Numbered from the stretch's first letter, positions 26,067 through 38,891 are shown. The stretch is 64,000 bases of DNA from Campylorhamphus procurvoides (GCA_013396655.1 WBMV01004992.1:62001-126000), one strand, 5' to 3'. The notes: a model not told the origin generated them from the letters alone. Numbers and translations are program-made.

Positions 26067-29000
26067 ATATGTCAAAACATGAAGTTTTCATATTGAGGAC
26101 ATTTCAAATCAGGTATGGCTAAAACAATTTTTACTGAACTTTTGATGGTGAGAAACAAAGATTCAGTCCTGTGAAATCTTCCACTTGGTATATATTCCCT
26201 AAAAAGGAAGAAGTCATTATCTTGAAAACATTTGTGGAATATTTCCAGTATTAGATGTAACTATGATGTAACTACTGCAGCCCCGTTTAATAATTTTGGG
26301 AAGATGATTCAATTTATAGTAGTTTTCTAATCATTTGCTTTTTAAAATAGAACACTTGTTTTCAAATATCTTTGCCATGTGGTTAAAAATTCTGCTTTTT
26401 ACACAGTTCTGTTTCAAGATAGGAAGGTTAAGACTTTCAGACTGCCTGCTCAGAAAGACCCATGTGCTGCATTGTGTAGCTGACTGGTGTATACATAAAT
26501 AACAGGGCAGAATAAAGTGGATTTGTGAATGGACCTAATCGTGTGCACATGCAAACCAAGAACAGTGGCCTTTTATGCTGCTGTTTGTGCAACACAAGTC
26601 ACGGATATGCAAAGCACAAATGTGCTTCTGCCTTTGGGCTACTGAGTAGCTATCGCACAACAATTCGTCTCAAATTAAATGGCTTCAAAGATGCGAAATA
26701 AGCATGTCATTCACCTGCCATCTTTTCCTTTATTATGCCTGATGCTATCGTGCAGTATTCTTCCTAATCCTATACCATGGGTGGACTGTTTGCACCACTT
26801 CTCATTTGTCCCTGGCTGCAGCAATACTGCTGTGAGTTTTCTTTCAGCAGAACTGATTTTATTTGGCAGCATTGCAACATCCAGCACAAGAATCAAGAGC
26901 TAGTCCTTTTTGCTGCTCTGCCAAGATCTTGAAACTCAGCTCCTTGTACTGTGAGCAATTTTGCTCTGAGTTAATGTGATTCTTGACCTGTCTAAGAAAA
27001 CTGAGAATCAAACCACTGTCTCCTGGGAGAGGCAGATTTAGCAAAATAATCTCAAACTCATTGAATCACCATGGCAGCAGAAAGAGATACAGACTTCTAC
27101 AGAGTGAAGGGATCTACAGATGGGAGCCAAGGACCTAGTAGGAAAAACCCCCTCTTCCCTCCCTTACTCCATCAGTACTTCAGAGAGAAGTTCTAGAAAA
27201 TGACAGTGGACTGAAAGCGGTATTATTGCTGTTAGGGTGAGTGAGAACCATTGAACAAAGGCATCAGGCTTGGAGGGAGCCCAGAGCAGGTCAAATAATA
27301 TATCTGTGTGCACATGCAGGATGTGGGAGGGGATTATTCATGTAGCAACTTACAGCCTGAGATCCCTATCACTGATGTTGCCTTAGGTATGTTGGAGAAC
27401 TCCTAAAATATCTCAGCTGGTCTGGTCCACTAATCACATAGAGCAAGGTTGTGGCGCACTCATTAACACATTTTAAACAGGCTGGCTACTGAGGAAATAA
27501 GCTGCACAACAAAGTAACCAGAATCGGGCTGTTATCAGCTCTCCTCATATGCAATGAAGTATTAATTGACAGAAAAGCTACAGTCTGGTAAAGTTTGAGA
27601 GCAGACTTGCTGTTGCCTTAATAAGCACTTAAAGAGAAATACAAACATCCAGACAAGAAAAAAGGTAAGGAATTGATGCGGTTCTCTCTCCCTAGGTGGT
27701 TGCTGCTCACCTGAGAGCTCTGAAATGGAGTAATGATGCCCCACTGCCTGACCCTGTGCATCAGGTCTGCATAGGAACCACTAAACAATCTACATCTTAT
27801 CCATCCAGCTGCACAACCTGCTTCTTGAATCAGTATTAATGCATTCCCCCAAAATCCACAGGGAATAAGATAATAACCTGAATACAGGACTGGCAGCTCC
27901 TGATGCTTGAACTGATGAGCAAGAATGAGGACAGAAATCATTAAGAGAACACTGTTAACCTCCTCATTTGCAATGAGATGTCAGTGACGCTTGCAGTCCC
28001 CCAGATTCCCTGGAACAAGAGTGAGTTGCGGCTCGCTGCTGTGGCTGGTGGTGTCAGGGAGCAGAAGCACGGCCAGACGGAGGACACAACTCACAGAGGG
28101 AGGAACACATTGCAGTTTTGCGTGGCAAGCATGTTCATTTTAATTGCTGGGGAACAATGGTACTCCACACCACCCACGGCTTGGGCCTTGGCTTAGTGGC
28201 ACAGTCTGTCCCTACACATGCAATATGGCTTGCTTGTTTTTTATTATTATCTTTTAACACTGACTTCACAGTGAGCAATTTAACAGTTTTCTTGCCTGCT
28301 TTTGAGTGGCACTTGCCGATTGCTTTTGTGGTAGGTTTTTGTACTTCGAAGACCACATTTCTCTCACCCATGACTCTTGCCAGTTTGGGAAGGAAGTCAC
28401 AGATGATTTTTTGATGCCCCAAGCTACTACCTCAGACAGGCAGCTACAGTCAGTTCAGCACTAATGTAGGGTTAAAAAGTACTCTTTATACATGAGCAAC
28501 ACACGTGGTATATCTATGCTATTTTTAAATAATCACAATGAAAACCACTGTCATGTTTTCTTTGGTGCTGGCATGCAACTGAACTTTACATAGGGTTCCC
28601 CTTCTTGGAACAATTTTTTACTGATCTTGATTTGTTTAAACTGCTTTAGTGCATGATTTGATGGAATGTGTGGAGCAGAAGGAAACTTTGGATTGAAAGC
28701 CAGATGCCTGCTTCATTCCTTTAACCTACAGTGTTATTAAAATATTACCAACTGGTTCTCAAGATCTTTCCCCTGCAACAACTTAAAAATAATTCAGATA
28801 TCAGGTTTTTTGCTTACTGTTGTGTTGTGATTGTTGTCTCTGTTGTCACAAGTATGAATATCGGGTAATGGGTACCATTCATTTTTGTAGTTAGTAGTTT
28901 TCCTGGGGTGCTAGTGACAGGAGAAATGTATGCATTAAAACAAGCATGATGGAAAGCAGCTCTCTTTATAATTTCAGCCCAGCTGCTGTATTGATGGATA

Positions 29001-30282
29001 CAATCTTTACCACATGCTCCAGGTGGCTTCTAATGCCTGACTCCCTGCAGAAACCTCTATTTACACATCTTAAACCACTTATTGGATTTGAACAGGATTT
29101 TTCAGCCTGAGTGCAGTAACAGTGTTCACTTATGTAATATTTGTAAATCCTGGCTTTACATTTCACTCACCAGACTATCTTCAGAGGTATTCAACAGGGC
29201 CTTTATGTGGTCTGATTCTTGTTTTTTAGTGAGATCTCATCAACATGTATGGCTACAAAGCATATTGCTAAATTTATTTTCCATCATTGTCAGGGGTTTA
29301 CAATGAAGTGTAACTCAATTAATCAGCCTTTCGTGAATAGCGCTTTTCTTTGTCACCAGATTTCATATAAAATTCATCTGAAAGCTTTGTATTCAAAGTT
29401 CACAAAGGTTAACCTGTATTCAGGGCATGCATCTCCAAAGGCTCTAATCAACTTGTCTACTGTTGTTTAAAACTTCACTTACTACTGTACTGGTTGCTTT
29501 GAATTATTGTGTTTGAGACCTTTATTTGGTGTCTGAGTGAATGAACAGACACACTAAAGGCTGAAAAATAAAAGGCTTTTATAATTATGGATGGGTAGAG
29601 CAATTACTAAAGGGTATATATGCCATCTTGTCTTATGTATTGCAACTGTCCACCACCCAGATATTTACTGTATTCTTTGTAGCTGTGCAATAAAACTTCA
29701 AGTATTCTCATTCTTCCAGTAATTCTGTGCACAGCCCAGATCTCATATAATGTTTAAGGGACTTAATAATAAGTTAGTGTACTAATTAGTGGAGACAACA
29801 GCAGACACCCATGATTTATAGCAAATGCCCAACAGATGATTACACTGCTGAACCACAAGCAAATCTTTTCAGCAGCAAGCATTTACAATTAATTGCAGAT
29901 CAGTATACTTATTTTGCTCCTTTATATTAAAGAAAAAGGGAAAAGATGAAAATGTTCCCTTTGAAAGGTGGACCTTATGGTGGCTGCAGGTGTTTCTGCT
30001 GATAGAAGGCATTGGTATGCAGAAACAGAACCATTTTCAGATAGGATAAACTTCTATTCCTGTCCTCCTTTGTTTAGTATGAAATATTATTCTCCACTTG
30101 AGTGATGTTTGCATTCCTTTCCAACACAGTTGGTTTGATTTGTGACCTGAATACAATGACATACATACCAATGATCCATTACATGAAATAACATATTTGG
30201 GATTCTTGAAGGTGGGAATGCAGGGGGACAGCAATCTGACTACATTATTTCTTTGAATTTCAGCATAAATTGCACATCATTT

Positions 30283-30305
30283 CCCACCCCCTCCCCTCCC
30301 CCCCC
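30283..30305 (-). other. G-quadruplex-type motif on minus strand
   Basis: The plus strand carries CCCACCCCCTCCCCTCCCCC plus three more C residues. The complementary strand therefore has four runs of three or more G separated by single bases (TGGG, GAGGGG-type spacing), which satisfies the usual G3+N1-7 quadruplex pattern. It stands out in a strongly AT-rich neighbourhood. Whether it folds or acts in regulation cannot be told from sequence. Confidence 0.7.
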
Positions 30306-31118
30306 TCACTAAAATGTCCTGAAGATATTAAGCACATAAATTTAATATGAATGCAAGGCAGCTGGACTGACACAATAGATCTAAGGAAACATTAGTGTTC
30401 AGATTATTGACCCAAAAGGCTATAAAAGGGATTAGCACAACAGACTGTAACAGTTCCTCCCCAGCCTTTACAGTCTGCTGGGTCCAAAGTCCACTTTGCA
30501 CAATCTCCTAAATAGAGAATGTTCTTCAAATTAACACATTTTCTAAAATATCTGCTAAGCTACAAACCACACTCCAACAGAGCTGTTTGGGTCCATGGAG
30601 TGAATATTAGGCAAATCAGAATATAGATAGAACATAGAACAGAAGCCAGCAAATAGTAGACCTGAAAATGCATCGTTAGATTCCTTAACACAGCAGTATG
30701 TAGATTTAACAGAAATATTTACTCGAGAGGGTGACCAAATCTGACGAAAATTATGCACAGAATATAGTTTATAATTTACATTGTAATATAATTTTGTGCT
30801 AATGACTATTACTTTTAATATAGATTATTTTTCTTCCTGACTACATTATAAGACAAAAATAAGTTTGATGTCTATATCTTAAACAATAACTATCAAGGGG
30901 AGGACTCAAATTATGTATCTGGCCTCTCATAGCATCACTGACTTTTTCTTCAGTCTCACTGATATAAAATTGTCCATGCCTTCATCTTAAATAAGGCAAA
31001 CTCGGCATTCTAAAGCAGCTTTTAATTTTCCATCTGGAATGTCTTCCAAAGCAAAGATGGCCATTGCACTTTCAAAAGAGAAAAGGAAATGAAAAGCACT
31101 CTTAACTTTTCTCCTGCG

Positions 31119-31198
31119 TTTTTTTGAGGGGGGTTTTGTTTGATTGATTTTTGGGGTTTTTGGTTTGTTTGGTTTGGTTTTGGTTTTTTGCTTGTTTC
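31119..31198. repeat. T/G-rich (GGTTT)n-like tract
   Basis: The tract of T runs with GG and GGTTT units is the reverse-complement counterpart of the CCAAA tracts elsewhere. It is low complexity and has no recognisable element body beside it. Confidence 0.85.
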
Positions 31199-32010
31199 AT
31201 TTTAGTTGTAACATTCTAAATCTTATTTGAGGCAAACTGAAAGAAAATGAAATCTGAAGGAGGAGAGAAGACATAGAATTTCAAAAGTTAAAAATAATGG
31301 AATGTCCCCAACAGGTTATGTTCTGCAAAATTGTAATTCTCCTTCAGAGAATTAGGTTTCTCCACTGATATATTGAAAAATTCAAGACTATCCACAGAAA
31401 CCATTTTTCAACGAACACTACTGTAATCACAAGGCTGCTAATGACATGCTGCATAGCTTCAGGGCAAATCAATTAATCTGAACATCAATATCTCCATCTG
31501 TGATACGCATATAATAATTCTTCCCTTTTTCTTAATTAATTTGCAATGTTCTCTGTCCTTACTTGCCAAGTGCCCATAGCATTCATTGCTGAGGTCTAAT
31601 TCCAAGGAGCCAGAGGGGCTGACCAGCAGAAAGGGCATGAACTCACAGAGAGAGATCTGCCCAAGGCATTCACCAGGAGTGGGGGACATCCCTGCAAATG
31701 AGATCTCTGTTCTACTTAGAGGGTAATATCATCCCAGGGATTCCTGTGGGTAAAACTTCTTGCCATGACATCCAGAGAGCCCAGTGTGATTCCGTGTTTT
31801 GGCCACCTGCCAGTGTTGCCCATCTTTGGCTTGGGGAGCATTTGCTCAGGAGTCTATACCTAGAGTCACCTCCCTTACAGTAGTGCAACTCTGACGAGGT
31901 ATCATAATATTTTATTTAGGGTAACTCTAAGGCTGCCAGACACACATCAATAAACTTGCTTTGCCTCTCATAGGTACTGACTAAAAGCTTGCCAAAGTTG
32001 ATGGGCAGTG

Positions 32011-32420
32011 CTGTCACTGCAAATGGGGTCCACGGCACTTCAAAACTATTAGAGCCAATTTTACTCGTGAGCAGTGTCTTCGAGGAGTTACCTATCAGTC
32101 ACTCTGCTGGCACATTGCAGTCACACTGCTATTACAGCCTAGTCACAGCCCCCATTACATGACAGTTGTTTTAGAGCACAGAGCAATCCCTTCGCACTTA
32201 CTTTATATTGACAGTTGTACGATGCCACTGTCATATCACAGATATTTCCTTGTCATAACTTAGCGACATTGTAGTCAGATGACAGGTACTTTTTAAGAGC
32301 ACGCTGAATCTTTTACATGGAAAACTCTGATAACAGCAGTCGCTGCTTAATTATCTCTTACCTGTAGTTATGACAAAAACATTTTGTGGTGGTCACTTTT
32401 ACTCAGTGCTTTGACTGTCA
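32011..32420. promoter_or_regulatory. cluster of TGACAG/CTGTCA motifs (candidate enhancer)
   Basis: Six copies of TGACAG or its complement CTGTCA occur within about 410 bases, at 32011, 32160, 32209, 32228, 32280 and 32415. About 0.2 would be expected at uniform base composition. TGACAG is the established core bound by MEIS/PREP/TGIF-type TALE homeodomain proteins. The copies at 32160 and 32209 share the longer string TGACAGTTGT. The regulatory role is inferred; a decayed tandem repeat could also produce repeats of a short word, although the flanks of most copies differ. Confidence 0.3.
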
Positions 32421-32969
32421 CACAAAGAATCATGGAAAAGTTGCCATTGCTCACTACAGACCAAGACCTGGGTCCTTAGAGCCACTCTAATGTCAAATTA
32501 AAGTAGGAGTTAATTATATTTGCAACCAATTTCATATTTGATAGATGCTTCTTAATCTTGCTTTTGAAATACTGTAGACATTTCCTCTAAATTTAGAATT
32601 GTTATCCTTATTAAAACTATGTGAATAATTAACCATATAATTCTGTTTTCATCTTTTCACAAAAAAAACACAACCCCAAAAAAAACTGACATTTTTTTCC
32701 AAAAACTTCATCATATAATTTCCCTTTATAATTTTGTAACCTTTTGTAGCCACTGTGTTGCATGTATTTAATAAGCAGCATGTAAATGGCATATCCCTTC
32801 CTGCTCAGTGACTGAGGATTCCGAGGACAAACCATCACTGCAGTTCATGTTCCTTCAGTTTTTTTGAACAGAATGCTACACTGGAAACTGAAAGAGCTTT
32901 TAAGATGTATTCTTCTACATGTCACTGAAAAGTAATCTTTTCCAGCTCTTATATCACAAGAATAATTAG

Positions 32970-32987
32970 AGAAAGAAAGAAAGAAAC
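32970..32987 (+). repeat. (GAAA)n microsatellite
   Basis: This is a short run of GAAA units with no visible function. Confidence 0.8.
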
Positions 32988-34363
32988 CATATATGGTCTG
33001 AGTAAGAGAGCTTAAATGCTTCTATCAATAGAAGTTTTGCAGTATTACCATTATTGTATATTTATCTGGATATCGCGAAATCTTTCCCTAAATGTCCATA
33101 ACAAGATACCACCAAGGATACTCTGTTCTAACTCAATTCTTCATCAAAACATCAGTTTGAAGTAATTTCATCCCAGGACCATGTAATAAATGCCAGTCCC
33201 TCCTCTAGTTGTATAAAATTTTCCAGTGCAGAAGAAAAAATAATAATTAAAAAAACACCTTCCCTCAAACTGTTTTCTTTGTCTGTCTTTGATACAGTAA
33301 TAAACTGTTGATTCTATGAGTAATGTTACATATTCCTGTCCAAATAATCTTGAGCTTCATTATATGAAGACTGGCCCTTGTCCCATATTCCCAGCTCTGT
33401 GGTTGGACTTTGTTGTTACACATTGCAGGGGCTTGCTGCTTGCCTTCTAGTACTGAGGTGGATGTAACTGAATACTTTCATCTTAGCTTTAGGCAATCTT
33501 TGCTGAAGACAATATTATGTTTATTTTTTAATTGGAAGATCTGAAAAAAATATGGTTTAGGTCTCTATTTCAATGGCTTTTTTATAAAACATATCTGTCC
33601 TTTTTTAAAAAATTTTGTTAATTTCAACATTTCCCCCCCTTGATTTCCCAGAGAGCTATTTGTTTGTTAAGTTGTTTCAAAGTGATGTGCTGGTCCTCCT
33701 CAGGGATTGTTTCTATATATTCAAAACAGTAATTCATCGCAGTGGATGTCATGCCACACTGCGACCATTCTGGAACAGAGACTGATTTTTAATACAGGCT
33801 CATACATTGATTCACTTTCCTGTATGTTGCATTGTGGTATTATCTTCTTATTATTAACCCAGTGTATTTAAGATGCATCTCTTTAAATTTTCTCTTCATT
33901 ATGTCTCTGATACTAAAATGTTCTCATTTTCAAAATTAAGAACATGCTAGAGTTGCATTAAAACCTTATAAAATGCAAAGGCTGCCCTTGGAGTCACCAC
34001 CACTGATGTGAGTGGAGGCAACATGGACCTTGAAGCCTAAATTTTAAAGTGACTATCCCTTGGATTTTTGTCAGGAGTCAAACTGGAGTATGACAATGTC
34101 AGTTGTATGAGAACTAGGGCATTTTTACAGGTAAAATCCCATTTTTACAAGAAAATCCAGTACAATTCAAACAGGGTTTGTTTCTGGATACTTTATAGAC
34201 TGTCTACTTATGCCAGTGCTTAAAAATGACATATATACACAGTGTGCCAGTGCAAAACCACATTAAACAAGAAGCCTGATGGTCTGATGATCATCTAACA
34301 TTTACTCTAGTTAATACCTGTAACACATTTACTCATTTTCAGCACTGCATTAAAAAGTCTCTT

Positions 34364-34397
34364 GAAATAAAATTGAAAATGAAATAAAATTGAAAAT
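34364..34397. repeat. short tandem duplication (17-bp period)
   Basis: The 17-base unit GAAATAAAATTGAAAAT is present twice head to tail, at 34364-34380 and 34381-34397. Confidence 0.9.
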
Positions 34398-36227
34398 TAA
34401 ATAATCCTACTGCAAAGTCAAATTAGAAAAGAAGAAATAAGTGTCAACATTTCAAGAAATAACCAGAGGAAAAGTAGCAAATTATCCCACAGAAAAGAGA
34501 CAATATTAATATAAATGAAAAAGAAGCTATTCAAGAAGAGGAATCTGAACACTCCCAAAGGAGTTTGCAAGCTGTCCTAGGTTTATTTTATTATTATGAA
34601 TATACAGATAATATCTGATGGAAAAATGAACACAAAAATGTAAACCCTACTTGGACTGCTATATGAATAAAATCATAAGCAGTCAGATAATGCAGACCTG
34701 CCCAGTGATGGCTTCCAGTCATTTCCCTCTTCACAGCACATTTCATTCTTATACCACAGATGTACTCAGGATGGAGCAGATCCGCACCCGTTCAGTGGCT
34801 TCCAACTTCAAGACTTCTCCCAGAAAGCAACATGCAACAGATGAACATGCAGTCTTGTTTTGAGGCTTTACACTGCGGGGCAGATTTTGCACCAAAGACC
34901 CCTATCTCTGCTTAGGCATCAAACACTCACCTCCAAAAATTCAGACCTGAGCCCATGAACTGCAATGTGGTCTATGCCAGCTCCAAAGAAATTGCTTAGG
35001 AAGTAGAGAATCTTTTCAGATTGCGCCATCCCAATATACATTTTTCGTAGCACTTGAAAACAAACATAAATTTTTCTCACCCTAGAGGAAAATGGGTTGA
35101 AAGTATCTGTTTTTCATGCCTCCACACTTTTTTAATTTAAAGAGCAAACCCAAAAATATATAGCGGAACTATTATGGGCCACAGTCTTTTTACACTCATA
35201 TGTACTATCTGTAACTGAAGCAATAAAACTTTCAAATACAAACGATCTTTTTTATGTCCACTTTTATTTGTCTACCATTCAAATAATAAAGAAAGTCTAT
35301 AAAATAGTTTTACTCTGTAACTTGTGAAGTTAAATCCAACTCACCAAAATAATGAAGGAACAACGTTCTTTTAAATATAGATCCGGTTGTAACTTCATTA
35401 AAGAATTTAAATACATTCCATTGCTATGAAGTACTTCACAGAAACACGCAATTTATTATCTGGAATTAGTCACTGGATGACAAAAAAGAAAAGTTTAATG
35501 CTTACTGTTATAGATTAAGCTAGTTGAAGAGTAGGACGCCATTAATTTATTTTGTTGTCATTTTTAAACATGCCAGTATTTAATTTCAAGAAATTATATG
35601 CAAAGACAAGGAGCTGATTTCTTGGATTTTTTTTTTAATGCAGATAATTTCATTGTATTTCTTCTATGTATTTCAAAATATAAAAAATATGGTTGAAAGT
35701 TTCAAGTCAATATGCTTAGGTTGATTTCAAAAGTCATTTAACTAGTTTAATAAAAAAATTAACTATCCTTGAGTGGATACATAGATCCACTGTGTTAATG
35801 GTTTCCTGACTAACAAAAACTTCTAGCTAAATCTGACCAGAATTCCAGCAACAGAAAACTCAACAATATTCCCTTTACAAGGAAGTGAGATTAGAGGCTT
35901 CTGTCCAGAAAGTTAATTTGCAAATTGGAGGTTGTCTTCCTTTTGCTTCATTATGATACTATGACTGTGCATTGTGGAAGATTTCTTAATTATGTGCACA
36001 AACATGCCCAAAACGGCCCAAGTTTGAAGAAGACAACACAGTGATTTACTGTTGCATTTCTTAGTCACTAGGGAACAGATTTGGGGTGGATCAGAGAATT
36101 CCAGTGTGATTTTTTCTAATAGTTTTAGCTAAAGTGGGAAATAGCTAAACATCTGGAGACCTACTCCAGCCCTCCTGCTTATGTAGAAAGACAAGTTGCA
36201 TAACATGTGCACTAAAAAAAATAAAAA

Positions 36228-37250
36228 TGGATAGAACCCTTGTTGCACAGGAAGTCATTACATGAAAATCTCATGAAAAAACACAAGCATGACAGATTAC
36301 ATGGCAAAAGTTCAAAATCACTAATGGCTGGTGAATAAAGATGATGTGTCATAATGTTTTTTGCCTAAAGAGGAGGACTTTGTTTTGCCAACATCTACCT
36401 TCTGACTCCACCAAAAAAGTCATTGCATTCCAGCAATATGTGATTGGATTGCATAAAGGTCACGATTACCTGCTGAGCCAAATGGGAAATGCAGATGAGA
36501 CACCAGTTTCCTTTCATGAGCCATCCAATAACGTCATTGAAGAAATAGGCACAAAATCCGTCATCATCAAAACTTTGGGGAATGAAAAAATGTGCATTAT
36601 AGTAATGCTGGCAGTGTTAGCAGATGGCATAAAATTGCCACCGTATGTGATCTTGAAGCGGAAAACAATGCTGAAGGACCAGCTGCCTACTGGAATAATT
36701 GTTAGGTGTCAAAAACAAGGATGGATGTCTACAGACTTAATGAAGGATTGGCTGAACATCGTTTGGAACAGGAGACCAGGTGTGCTGCTACACAAAAGGA
36801 GAATGCTTGTCCTATATCCTAGGTACATTCAAAGGGTATCTAACACTAGCAATAAAGAATATCATTGGATAAAAGAATGCAGCTCTTGCAGCTGCACCAG
36901 GAGGAATGTCACAAGTGCAGGTCCCTGATTCAGTAGAGAACAAGGGAATAAATAATGTCTATGGCTCTAATATAATGTCTATGGCTATTGGCACAGGATC
37001 CTGCTGTGACTCCTACAGAGAAGATAAGGAAGGTTTGGGGTAGTAGCACTGTATTTTCTTTGGATTAAGACAGAATGGGTTTAGATGAATCCAGAAGTTG
37101 TCACTGGATGGTTTAGGAAATACTGAATTTCAAATTCCATGAGAGTAGCCCATGATGATTTAAGTTCAAAGAAGATGACAATGGTGAGGAGGCTAAAGGT
37201 GGGGAAGAACTCAAAGATGGTGAAGAGAATGACAGTGATGGAAATGATTG
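36228..37250 (+). pseudogene. pogo/Tigger-type DDE transposase remnant
   Basis: This is the decayed coding region of a Tc1/mariner-superfamily, pogo/Tigger-group transposase (DDE_1-type integrase fold). An open run of 195 codons (36341-36928) carries LPSDSTKKVIAFQQYVI, GNADETPVSF (first catalytic Asp at 36494), KSVIIKTLGNEK, LADGIKLPPYVILKRKT and VWNRRPGVLLHKRRMLVL. Similarity extends beyond that run. Upstream in the same frame are AQEVIT and FKITNGW, broken by TGA at 36263, 36290 and 36332. Downstream, from 36822 in another frame, are GTFKGYLT, a TAA at 36870, PGGM (36897-36908) and the third Asp (36927). A third frame gives VTPTEKIRK after 36988. The first frame returns with WIKTEW (37061), a TAG (37082), NPEVVTGWFRKY, a TGA (37124) and ISN. 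An acidic tail follows to about 37250. The DNA-binding N-terminus and terminal inverted repeats were not found. It cannot make a working enzyme. Confidence 0.87.
36953..36986. repeat. short duplication inside the transposase remnant (20-bp period)
   Basis: TAATGTCTATGGCT occurs at 36953-36966 and 36973-36986. The duplication lies in the variable part of the transposase between the third catalytic Asp region and the TPTEKIRK block. It probably contributes to the change of reading frame there. Confidence 0.8.
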
Positions 37251-38891
37251 TGCCAGATGGAAAATCTAAACTGCAATAGTAATAAAACATAAAAGAAAAA
37301 AAACTAAATTGAGGCAAATCACTCATGAAATTTCTATCATTACTGTATGTGGTTACAGATATGTAACAAACTTCTTTGTTTATAACCCTTTTCTTTAGGG
37401 ATGTTATTTTTAATTCAGCATCACTGTCCCTGGGTAAAATGAGACATTGTCTATAACTTGAAAATGCTTGGGAAAAATTGTAATAGAAAATATTCTGAGA
37501 AAGCGGTATTAGATGAGGAAATCTGAGGAACTAGAGAAAGCAATTTGTCTTCAAACTGTTTACCAATCTGTTATGTAAATAGAAAATTTGTCAATTTTTT
37601 TTTTTTTAAAAAGCCAACAACAAACCAACCAGTTTTCAATCGGTATTGCTACTGGACTGAATGATAATCTCTGAAATTCCCCAATCTCAGAGAAAACAAG
37701 GAGAAGGCTCTGTTGTGAATAAGGGTTCAAAGCCTTGCCCATTGTTTTTATTTCAGTGTTGAAATTATTCAAAACCCAAGAAAATAACCAAAATATTGCT
37801 TTGGCAGCATATAAAGTGAGACACAAAAAAGCAGGCCTGCCTGACTTTTTTCGCTCATCCTCAAAACCAAGAGCTGTCATGACACACCTTCATCTCTGAA
37901 AATCTGAGGGTCTAGAGAGTCATAGAGTTGTTCACAGATCAGGCTGCTTCAGAGGCAGCTGGAGAAGTAAGTTACCACCAAAACTTTGATCCTTATTAAT
38001 ACCTTACCAGAAGAGATCCAACTGTTGTGTCTTCACTTACTGCAATGAGGCTGTTGTCTACAAGCAGAAAATCTAGAAGGTTAGAGCTGAAAGCCAGGAA
38101 ATTCTGCTCTTGGAAATCAATAACCAACACAGAGCCCAAAGATGCTGGACAGTTTAAAAAGCCAGTAGCCAACTTGAAAGTCAACACATATCTAGAAAAA
38201 GATTTGTGAGGCAGCCTCCTGCAATAGAGGGCACCGTGCAGTTGCCTGTGCTAGAGTAAACAAGAGGCAGACATACCAGCAACAAGGTCAAGAAAAGAGG
38301 CATGAGCCAACAAAGTCTTTCCACTGACTTCAGTGGAGTTTGGATCAGGTCCCTTGCAAACACTTTCTAACTCAAAGGTCAGTACTGGAAAATTTGGATG
38401 TTTAATATTAGTCTCTTTTTTATAAAAAAAAATATTCTCAAGCTAAAGGTTTCTAGGCATATAGTGCTTTTCTTGTTGCTGTGTGGAGGAGACCAATGGT
38501 CTTTTTCTGTAAAATACACTTGCATTATAACTGGCTCCCCAGTACATTTATCTCTTCAGCTATATGTTGCCTTATTTATCCATTCCTATCAGCTTTTCAT
38601 TAGTTTTTTTTCTAAACATTGGTACTGACTATACAGAAGCCAAGAAAATTCAAGGCAAATTCCAAAGCTGATAATTTTTTTCTTTCTTTTTATAATGAAG
38701 ACTCTAAACCAGCACTGATGATTTAAAAACGTATGTCTATGGTTTATAAGCACATCGACCTCCCTGCCATTTTGTGATGGAGTCTTAGAAATTGCACAAT
38801 GCCTGTCACTATTTTTCAGATCTTTAATAAATCTGGCTCAATGATTTTCTGACAATTCTCTCCCAAAATAATTCAGGCAGCCTGAGACACT

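Larger units (their letters stand above)
21831..32010. other. non-coding AT-rich stretch, no gene recognised
   Basis: No host exon or RNA gene could be supported. Contents are low-complexity tracts (23653, 31119), an ambiguous base at 24711, a possible SINE tail at 26008, and a C-rich run at 30283. Two patches with more CpG or homeodomain-like TAATTA content than their surroundings lie at about 22905-23010 and 27975-28135. Open frames in this stretch are all short and unrelated to families I know. Confidence 0.55.
32421..36227. other. non-coding AT-rich stretch, no gene recognised
   Basis: No gene is supported. The stretch contains a short (GAAA)n run at 32970-32987, a tandem duplication at 34364-34397 and ordinary AT-rich unique sequence. 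Any N-terminal (helix-turn-helix) part of the transposase remnant that follows could not be recognised before 36228. Confidence 0.55.

Noticed and set aside
37081..37326. Minus-strand Phe/Ile-rich open frame
   Set aside because: It is antisense to the acidic C-terminal tail of the transposase remnant.
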